From assembly GCA_032173965.1 (NCBI GenBank), contig CM063295.1, positions 2,542,001-2,606,000 of the forward strand: DNA of 64,000 nt, read 5' to 3'. This stretch comes from Sitta carolinensis (Eukaryota; Chordata; Aves; Passeriformes; Sittidae). The notes under the pieces were generated by a model. That model did no database searches. It was not told the origin of the DNA and worked only from the letters and a program-made list of their open reading frames with translations. Made by a program: the position numbers and the translations under genes. Shown one piece after another: positions 25,753-34,630 of this stretch (its first letter is position 1; each line of letters starts with the position of its first letter).

Positions 25753-28700
25753 ATGGCAGCCTCGAGGCTGGTGCTGTCACTGCTGGTCGCAGCTCTCCTG
25801 CTGCATGTGGCCACCACGCTGAAGGTCGGCGCCTTCAACATCAAAGCGTTTGGGGACACCAAGATGTCCAACCAGACCGTCGCAAATGTCATCGTCTCTG
25901 TGAGTGGGGAGCATGATCTGCTCTTTGGGATGTGGCCTGTGTGGGCAGTGGGACACCTGTTTCCTCCACCCATCCATCCATCCATCCATCCATCCATCCA
26001 TCCATCCATCCATCCATCCATCCATCCATCCATCCATTCCTATCCATCCATCCATGGGTCCAAGCCTTCATCTACTCACCCATCTGCTCCTCCCCCATCT
26101 CCCACCTCAGGCCATCTCCACTCTTGCTGGTCCCCGATCAAGGCTGGCTGATGTGTGATGCTGCCCAGGTTCCTCCCTGGGAGCAGCTGCTGGGTTGGTG
26201 TGTGCTGGACAGACAGGGCCCTTCCAAGCCAGAGTACACCAGCACAGGAGTCCCCTCCCTGGCCCTGAGGTCCCTGCTGCCCTGCCATTGCCAGCCTGGG
26301 AGCCTTTGCAGCCCAGAAGAAGCAACCACAGGTGCCCCCCAGAGCAGCTCCTGGCCAGGGGAGAGCAGCTCTGAGCTTGTCCCTGCAGATCCTGTCGGAG
26401 TACGACATCGTTCTGGTGCAGGAGGTGCGGGATACTGACCTGAGTGCTGTGAATGACCTCATGGACCAGCTCAACAGGTGACCCCCATGCCCTGCTGTGG
26501 GAGTGACTGCAAAGGGGACTCTGGGTTGGAGTCCAGCCATGCCAGGGCACCTCTGGCTCAGCTGGAGGGAGACTGATGGATGCTGGGAAGCACCAGGAGC
26601 CTCCTCTCACCCTCTCCACAACTCTCCCAGTGCTGGGAGGCACCCATACAGCTTTTTGGTCAGCATCCCCCTGGGTCGGACCAGCTACAAGGAGCAGTAC
26701 CTCTTTGTCTACAGGTAAGGGATGCTGCCAGGCATCACCTGCTGCCCTCCCCAGCACCCCCAGAGGGGATGGGTACCTCTGGGGCCCTGGCTGTGGCAGG
26801 AGCAGTGCTGGGGGCTGCCCTGCTCTCCTCCCTCAGGTCAGACATGGTCTCTGTGCTGGGAAGCTACTACTACGATGATGGCTGTGAGCCCTGTGGGACT
26901 GATACCTTCAGCAGGGAGCCCTTCATTGTGAAGTTCTCCTCACCCACCACTCGTGAGCAGAACCAATGTTGGGGGATGCCCAGACCTGGCACAGGGTCCC
27001 CCCCATGCAGGGCTGAGCCCAGATCTGTGCCTGCCAAGCATAGGGGGGTTGCAAGTCTCCACCAGGGCCCTACCTATGGATGCCCATGGGTCCTGTGTCC
27101 CTGCCCAGCATGGCCAGCAATGCCTGCTGTTTCCCACCATGTGCCATCTCCTACCAGTCACCTCCCATCACCTGTCATCTCCCACCATGAGTTCTCCCCA
27201 GTTGTGCCATCTCATATCCAGCTGCTTCCCATCGTGTCCTACATCCCGTTACGTGCTACCTCCCACTTTGTGCCATATCCCTCCACCTGCTTCCTCTGAC
27301 TGGTTGCCATCTCCCATCATGTACCATGTCCTATCTCCTGTCATCCCCACCCCTTCTATCTCCCATCATGTCCCATTTCCCACTTTGTTCCACTGCCAAC
27401 CCCATGCCTTCACCTCCACCTCCTGAGAACCTCCTCAGGGCACACACACTATCCCATCTCCTGCCCAAAACCATGTTGGCTTGGGAATGCTAATGGGAAA
27501 TAAGCAGCAAACCCCAAACAAAGCATAAAGGCATGCAGGTCCCCACTGGAATTTCCAGTCTGAGGGACAGGCAGAGCACCAAACTCAACACACCCTTTCC
27601 CTCCAACTGCTTTTCCTGGCTGGGGTTTGGCCTGGGGTGGTTTCCTGGGGTTCCCATTCCCTGCTCAGGGGCTGCACCCAAGCCTGGGGCTGATGGTCAG
27701 CTGTCTGGCAGAGGTACAGGAGTTCGTGTTGGTGCCTCTGCACTCCGAGCCCAGCCACGCAGCCCAGGAGATCGATGCGCTCTACGATGTCTACACCGAT
27801 GTCATCAACAAGTGGGGGACTAACGTAAGCAGAGTTGGGGAACTTGGCTCCTCCCCAGGTGGGCAGCTGGGATGAACATGTCCCACGGGAGGCCTCTTGT
27901 ACCCATCAGGGCAGGTGCCACCCCAGCAGTCTGCAGGCAGGGAGCTGCTGGACAGCCCTTTCTCCCATTACTGGGGACTTGTCCCTGCACACTGGGTCAC
28001 CTCAGGGGGGTTTGTAGCCACCTCTTAAGATTTTCGGGCACCCTTGCTGCCCTGTAAGGCACGTGGGCAGCGACTCAGTGCTCTGCCCTGCAGGACATAA
28101 TCTTCCTGGGTGATTTCAACGCTGACTGCTCCTACGTGACCAGCTCCCAGTGGCCGTCCATCCGCCTGCGCTCGCTCCGTGACTGCGAGTGGCTCATCCC
28201 CGACAGCGCCGACACCACCGTGGCCGACACCGACTGCGCCTACGACCGGTGGGTGCCGCGGCAGGGCTGCTGGGGGGGCTGGAATGGGGGGCTGGCAGGG
28301 GAGGACTGACGGGCACTGACCCCCCCGAGATGCCTCGGCAGCATCGTCGCCTGCGGCACCGCCCTGCGCCAAAGCATTGAACCCGGCTCCGCCACCGTCA
28401 ACAACTTCGACAAGAAGTTCCACCTCCAGATGAAGGATGTGAGTGAGGGGGTGGGTGGGGCACGAGTCCACCAGCATTGGGATCTGCCTCAGCACACCCT
28501 GGGAGCATGGGAGGGCTCCCTGTTCCCAAGGGCGCACCTAAGGGTGGTCTGACCCCAGCTGTTTACCGAATCAACCCTCCAGATTGAGTGTTTTGGGGTG
28601 GGGTCTAAATGTGGGGGTTGGAGTGGAGTGTTGAGTCCAGTCAGCCATGACAGTGGCAGTGGGTCCAGATGAGCTCAGGGTTTATGAGTTGACTCTGGTC

Positions 28701-28800
28701 AGAGTGGCAGAGTGACTCTGGTGACTCTGCTTTCCCTCACATGCAGGCTTTGGCTGTCAGCGACCATTTCCCAGTGGAGGTGACCCTGAAATCCCACTGA
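25753..28800 (+). CDS. DNASE1: Deoxyribonuclease I, secreted endonuclease
   Basis: DNASE1 is a secreted Ca/Mg-dependent endonuclease that cleaves double-stranded DNA to 5'-phosphate ends. Eight coding exons join in phase: 25753-25899, 26389-26477, 26631-26714, 26837-26952, 27712-27824, 28094-28248, 28342-28438 and 28747-28800, giving 284 residues (human 282). A hydrophobic signal peptide (about 1-22) precedes LKVGAFNI. Catalytic landmarks are present: the Glu of QEVRD, the Glu of SYKEQYLF, the His of VPLHSEP, Asp/Asn of GDFNADCSY, the Asp of PDSADTT and the His of SDHFPVEV. The structural CEPC disulfide loop of classical DNase I is kept ([15 protein letters not shown]). The start codon is in the signal-peptide frame with the acceptor one base upstream. 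DNASE1L2 follows 1.7 kb downstream on the same strand. Confidence 0.95.
25971..26037. repeat. (ATCC)n microsatellite
   Basis: About 16 uninterrupted ATCC units lie in DNASE1 intron 1, followed by a short interrupted run to about 26055. Open frames reading repeated Ser-Ile-His-Pro or Met-Asp-Gly-Trp come from this tract and are not genes. Confidence 0.97.
27120..27430. repeat. Degenerate CCCATC/CCATCTCC array
   Basis: DNASE1 intron 4 holds a loose array of 15-30 bp units built from CCCACCATGTGCCATCTCC-like text (around 27133, 27190, 27313 and 27357). It is a decayed low-complexity tract with no coding signal. Confidence 0.6.
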
Positions 28801-28950
28801 GCCTGTCCCCACACCAGTGGCTACCAGGACACCTCAGCACACACCTGCATCCCTCGTGGGAGCCCACACGCTGCTGGTGCCAGCCAAGCTGCCCACTGTC
28901 TCTGCAAGGAGTTCTTGGGCTCCTGTGGAAGTGCTATGCTTTTTGCTTCT

Positions 28951-28956
28951 ATTAAA
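28951..28956 (+). terminator. DNASE1: DNASE1 poly(A) signal (ATTAAA)
   Basis: ATTAAA lies 151 bp after the stop codon, the first poly(A)-type hexamer downstream. Confidence 0.6.
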
Positions 28957-28969
28957 AATGAGCCTTTTC

Positions 28970-29960
28970 CTGCCTCTGCAGCTCTGGAAGGGAGGTCCCT
29001 TCAGTCTGCCCAGCAGCCCCAGGTGCCCAGCCCCTCAGACCCCTGCCAGAGAACCAGGGAGGTCCCCAGGGCTGGGGGACCTCCTGCCATCAAGAGACCT
29101 GGACCCATGGGGTGTTGAGTGCTGCTTCCCTCTCACTGCTGGTGGCAAAAGCCAGGACTCTGGCAAGAGGCTGGGGGGCTCCAGACCTTCCAGGGTGCAG
29201 GATGCTCTTCCGCCAGCTCACAGGGCCACATCCTGGCAGAGCCTGCCTGGCTGTGGGGCTGCTGACAAGGCACTGACAGCCAGGGTGCGGGGAGGATGTG
29301 AGTCAGTTCCCAGGGGGTTTGGTGCTTCCCAGGGGGTTTCGGTGCCGACACAGCACCGAGGGACACAGGACTCATCCCGAGACTGGGTGTGAGGATACAA
29401 AACGTGAGAGCCTGGCAAGTCCTGGCACGAGCAGCAGTCAGAGCCAGCCGCTCCATTGTCATCCTGGGGTGATGCCATGGGCTGGCATGGGGAATGCCAA
29501 CCCTCCTGGGGCTGCTTCGGGTCACCAGTGGGGCTGTTCTGGGTGACACTAGGGCTGCTGTGGGGTTCACAGCCATCCCCTCTTGCTGTGGCTGTGGTGC
29601 TCACCTGCCTGACCCAGACACTGGCCATTTCCTTCTCTTCCCTCTAATTACACCATCTGAATCACCCAATTAAGGCCAGCGCCCTTCACCTCCTGCCTGG
29701 CCACCGTGCCCACTCTGTGATGCAGGTGCCACCCTCCGATGGCAGCCCCCCCAAGTCCCACATACCCACCCAGTCCCACAGGGATGCCCCTGCATTCCCA
29801 AGTCTCCCTGTCTGTCCTTTGCTGTGTCAGCACAGGGGTGGCTGGGTTGGCCCCACCCTGTTGCCCTGTGGGATTTTTGGTTTCCCAATGTGGGAAGCAG
29901 CTCAAAGTTATGTCAAAACCCCCACGGGGGTGTCCGACTCATCCTGCTTTGCCGGCACCT
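28970..29960. other. DNASE1-DNASE1L2 spacer
   Basis: No gene is recognised. A short duplication of CCAGGGGGTTT with its flank occurs near 29308-29340. Otherwise the sequence is unremarkable and has only unconserved open frames. Confidence 0.5.
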
Positions 29961-29968
29961 CCGCTGGG

Positions 29969-30021
29969 AATAAAACCGCCCATCCTGCTGCCGGGAGGGC
30001 AGAGGAGCTGCATTCAGCAAG
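29969..30021 (+). promoter_or_regulatory. DNASE1L2: Candidate DNASE1L2 TATA-like box and noncoding exon 1
   Basis: AATAAAAC near 29969-29976 resembles a TATA box. It is followed about 25 bp later by a short segment ending in a strong donor, GCAAG|GTAAGG, with the exon ending at 30021. The coding exon has a plausible acceptor, GACCCAG, ending at 30468, so the two would splice into the 5' UTR. Confidence 0.45.
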
Positions 30022-30484
30022 GTAAGGACGGATCTGGGACAGATCCCAGCTGCCAGCCAGGTGGGGCTGGGATGAACTGGAACCAGTTGGGATAAGGAGT
30101 CACTCCTTAGCCCAGTAGTAGGGCTGTGGTGGAGTTTAAGGATGTGGAACAGCCTGGGGAGGCTGTAATGATGGCAGTGGTGGATGGGGCTGGTGGGCAG
30201 TGAAGATATCCTGGTGGGGGAGTGGAGCTGGGTGATCCCTGGAGCTGGAAGAGGCAGACTCACAGCGGTGGGACAGGATTTATCTACTTCTGAAACTGGT
30301 GAGCTGGCAGACTGCCCAGTCCAGCTCTGCAACCTGCCCTGGGCAATGCCCACCATGACACACTGCCAAATACCAGGACTTTGGAAGGTTCTACATGTTT
30401 TTTCCTCTACCCCAAATGCGAAATAATGTTCCGAGTTCACCTCCTATCCCTGCATCCCTGTGACCCAGCAACGATCCTGGAAGA

Positions 30485-33400
30485 ATGGGGGCTGTGACAC
30501 TGGAACTGTCCCTGCTGACTGTGGCTCTCCTGTGCCCAGCCACTGCCATGCTGCGCATCGGTGCCTTCAACATCCAGGCCTTCGGTGACACCAAGATGGC
30601 CAACAAGGAAGTGGCAGAGATCATCATCAATGTGAGAACTGCCAGTGCACCATGGGGATGTGCTGGGACAGACCTCAGCACAGCTCCTGTGCCAGAGGCA
30701 CATGGGGATGTGGCTGAGGACGGGATGGCATCGCAGTGCTGGGGATAGCCTGGGTGGATGAAGGCTCGGTGGGGTGTCAGGCGCAACCCACAGTCCCTCT
30801 GAGCCCTCCCTGGGAACATCTGCCCCAGCACCAAGGGACATGCAAGAGCCCATGGTGCTGAAGCCTGGCTGGGAGATGGGTAGGAGGCTGGCCCTGAGCT
30901 GTCCCTCTCTCCTCGAGGTCCTGCGCCGCTACGACGTGGTGCTGGTGCAGGAGGTGCGTGACTCCGACCTCAGCGCTGTCACCGAGCTCATGGAGCAGCT
31001 CAACAGGTACCAGAGGGGCTGGGACTGGGGTGGCAGCACCAGCAGGGAAGGCCAAGCTGCCTTAGGAGTAAGAGGAAAAAAAAAGTTGTCCATCAACAGA
31101 GTTTATTTTTGGAAAGAAGAAAAGGAGAAACATGCTGGGGCAAGGAAGAGGCACTGAAAACAACACTGGGAATAACCTAGTGAAGGGAATGGGGATACAA
31201 ATGATACAAATCCCTCCTGAAAGCTGTAAGCTCACCAGAGCATGTAGGATGGAAAGGAACTACAGCTCTGGCAAGCTCTGTCTCCAAAATCCAAGAGGAC
31301 AGAGCAGAAGCAAGAGAGGGGGAGGAAGGGACAGGCAGACCTTGCACCCCAAGATCCAGTGAGTGGCAGGGAGACTCCGGGATGGACCCAACAGATGTTT
31401 TGAGGAGGGTGGTTCTGGCACCCTAGAAGGAAAAGGGGCTGCTGGAGTGGGCTAAAACTGGCCACAGAAGGGTGGCAGCCCCTCCACTGGCCAGGTGCTG
31501 ACCCTGTTTTTGGAGAGGGCACGGCTCAGGACCATGCGGAAGCTGCTGCTGCCGCGTCAAAAGGCAGCTAGTGCTCCTGAGCAGGTGTGGCCACCCCGTG
31601 TCCTCACCCCTTCCGTGTCCCCTCCAGCATGGCCACAAAGCAGCCAGAGCAGGGAGGGTGACGCTGGGTGCTGCAGAGCCCCAGGCTGCTCACTGACCTA
31701 ATTCAGCTCTGCTGCAAATGAAGGCAAGGAATGTCCCTGCAGAGAAAGCGTCGCAGGAGCCGCCCCATGTCATGCTGTGCCCAAGGAGCCACCTGGGGAG
31801 AGGCACTGGGGGCTTCAGAGCTGCTTTACCTCATGTCAGCCCACAGCCAGGACACAGTGACCCATGGGGACTGTAGAGCAGGACCAGCTGGTGCAAACCC
31901 TGGGGCCACCCAGCTCCTGGACATGCCAAAGCCAATCCAGGACGGTCCCAGCCACGTCACTGTCCTACCTTTGTGTCTCTGCAGCGCATCCAAATCTCCA
32001 TACGACTACGAGATCAGTGGCCCCCTGGGACGGGAGACCTACAAGGAGATGTACCTGTTTATCTACAGGTAACAGTGCTGGCAGTGCTGCTGCCTGAGCC
32101 ATGGCACTGCAGGGCCACCAGCACCAAAGAGGGGACACGGGCTGTGCCAAGTCCCAGGGTCACCATCCTTTTGTTCACACAGGACAGATGTTGTGTCTGT
32201 GGTGGACACCTACCAATATGAGGATCCCCAGGATGTCTTCAGCCGGGAGCCATTCATCCTGAGGGTCTCAGCACCCAGCACCAGTAAGTGGGGGAACAAG
32301 TGGCCATGGGTTGTCACATGGGGTGGCCATAGGGCTGACATCCCTCTCCCCTGACAGAGGTGAAGGAGTTTGTGCTGGTACCCCTGCACTCGGCCCCACA
32401 TGATGCTGTTGCTGAGATTGATGCACTCTACGATGTCTACCTGGCCATCATCAACAAGTGGGGGACTGATGTGAGTGTCACCAGCACTGGGGGGGATCAC
32501 TGAGATTGGGCACTGAGCCCCAGGGACTGTCTGCCCCATGTGAAGGCTATAGAACCCATGCCTTGGAAGAACCTGCCAGACGCTTCCTATATTCCCTGTA
32601 GCTTAGCTGACACAGGAGACCTCCCACAGGAGACTTCTGCCAGGAGACTCACTGCTGCACTAGGTATTTGGCCCCAGCTCCTATAGGTCGCTGCCCTTGG
32701 ACATCCCCTCTGCACCTTGACTATTGGCCCCTGACCCTATTTAACCTGAGACCCCACATTGCTTCGGCATCTTTTGTCCCTGGTCCCCTTCAGCGTGGGT
32801 CCCTTCCCCTCCTGGACTCCTTCGGTGCGAGTCTACAATAAACCTCGCCGGAATGCTACACGGGAGACCCTTCCTGCCTTCCTTGGCACACCCGGCTGGG
32901 CGGAGTGTGATGTGGATACAGTAGCCTTTGCTCTGCCCAGAGCGGCTTTCTCAGAAGATGCTTTGTAGAAGTTGCAGGGTTCCCTTTCCACCCACCGTCC
33001 ACAACAGCCGCACACCGGGACCCTGCCTGGAGGGGAGCGCAGCTGGCGCAGGAGCGGTGGGGTGGGAACACAGCTCCTGCCCCGTGACGGGGCGTGCCCT
33101 GCCACCCCCAAAAGAGGGCTGGCGGCACGAACAGCCCATCACACACATCACGAGCCTCCCATCTCCCCTGCAGAACATGATGTTTCTGGGAGACTTCAAC
33201 GCCGACTGCTCCTACGTGCAGCCGAGCGACTGGTCGTCCATCCGCCTGCGCACCAGTGACATCTTCAAGTGGCTGATCCCCGACAGCGCCGACACCACCG
33301 TGGGCAGGTCAGACTGTGCCTACGACAGGTGAGTGCTGCCACCACGGCATCACTGTCCCCTCCCCTGGCACCCCGGCAGCCCCCGGCCTGCCCTGCATGG

Positions 33401-34069
33401 CCAGCAGGGGCAGCACCCATGCACCCACATCTCCCCAACAGGATCGTGGTGTGCGGCAACAAGCTGAAGAGAAGCATCGTGTCCAGCTCAGCTGGTATCT
33501 ACAATTTCCAGCACGCTTTCCAGTTGGACCAGGAGGAGGTGAGCCAGGATCACACATTTGGGGCTCTGGCAGGCACCAAAGCTGAGCTGAAGGCTGCAGG
33601 GCTGCCCTTGTCTCTTCAAGGGTGACAAGGGACCCAAGGGTAGAAACAGAGCACTGCCTGACCCCATTGGGAAGAGAATATATGCACAGGGTTTTTTATG
33701 GTCTTCCACGGGCAGGACTCAAGGTATGGGGTAACCTGAGCCAACCTACAACCACCCTCACTGGCACAGAGCCCCCAGATGAGACACAGGGGCTTGGAGG
33801 GCAGGTGGCTTCCTGCCAGTGCCCACCCAAGCCATGCCTGGGCACCTGTCCATGAGAGGTGCCAAAACTGGAGCCTTGTGTGTCAAGTGTCTTGGGGCTG
33901 ACAACAGCGTGCCCCCACCAGTAGGCTGAAGATTCTGGCAGGACAATTGACTGCCCTGCCAGCCCCAGCAAGGGGCAAGGGGCTCACTGAACATCTCCCA
34001 CCTCTTGCCCTCCTCCAGGCCCTGGCAGTCAGTGACCACTACCCGGTCGAGGTGAAGCTGGCAGCCTGA
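30485..34069 (+). CDS. DNASE1L2: Deoxyribonuclease I-like 2, secreted endonuclease
   Basis: DNASE1L2 is a DNase I-family endonuclease; in mammals it degrades DNA in cornifying skin cells (family knowledge). Eight coding exons join in phase: 30485-30631, 30918-31006, 31985-32068, 32183-32283, 32358-32470, 33174-33328, 33442-33538 and 34019-34069, giving 278 residues. A signal peptide (about 1-21) precedes MLRIGAFNIQAFGDTKM. Catalytic landmarks are intact: [39 protein letters not shown] and SDHYPVEV. It is called L2 rather than a second DNASE1 because exon 4 reads TYQYEDPQDVFSREPF, lacking the CxxC loop, and because it converges on ECI1 as in human. It lacks the proline-rich insert of the long human DNASE1L2 form. 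No canonical poly(A) hexamer is seen on the plus strand just downstream. Confidence 0.93.
32586..32890 (+). mobile_element. Possible solo LTR (endogenous retrovirus-like)
   Basis: Within DNASE1L2 intron 5 a roughly 300-bp block has the layout of an LTR: a TATA-like CTATTTAACC near 32737, a CT-rich leader, and AATAAA at about 32837 followed by a short GC-rich tail. No internal retroviral genes are present. Ends, inverted termini and target-site duplication could not be fixed by eye, so the boundaries are approximate. Confidence 0.4.
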
Positions 34070-34324
34070 GCTCCTCCTGCAGCCACAGACCAGGATCCAG
34101 CTCCAGCTCCCACCACCAATCCCCATGAAGGTGTTCCACTCAGCCCCATCCACAAATCCTGTGCATGGGATCTCCAGATCCTGGTCTGGAGAAGGATGGC
34201 AGCTGGCTGTGCCCAGACCCCCCAGCCAACCATGAACCAGAGCCTGGGGACAGGCCACCAGCCAGGACACTGTGACCACAGACAAGCCATGGAACAAAGC
34301 ACGAATCTCCTACCTCACTGAAGA

Positions 34325-34330
34325 TTTATT
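34325..34330 (-). terminator. ECI1: ECI1 poly(A) signal (AATAAA)
   Basis: The plus strand reads tttatt, AATAAA on the minus strand, about 300 bp beyond the ECI1 stop. It puts the ECI1 3' end within about 250 bp of the end of the convergent DNASE1L2 coding region. Confidence 0.75.
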
Positions 34331-34630
34331 GACAAACGTTTCACGATTAACTGTTGGACAGGAGAGAGGACATCCAAGGATGGCCAGGCTCGGGCCACAG
34401 TGTGTTGAGACCCTGTCCCTGTCCATTCCTCAGGGGCTGAGTGGGCTCTCCCTGCCCCTGGGGAAGGCAGCAGCGGTGTCAGGCACTCTACAGGCACAAA
34501 GGGAAGGGGCAACTGTGGGAGCAGGTGGCACATCACCGACTGCTGGCACTGCAGGTGGCTTCGCTGTGAGACCAACAGCTACAGCAGCACTTCAGAGGGT
34601 GACTCGAGCTCCCAGGGACCAGCTGGATCC

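Noticed and set aside
25777..26438. Repetitive open frames reading Met-Asp-Gly-Trp or Ser-Ile-His-Pro
   Set aside because: They are translations of the (ATCC)n microsatellite in DNASE1 intron 1.
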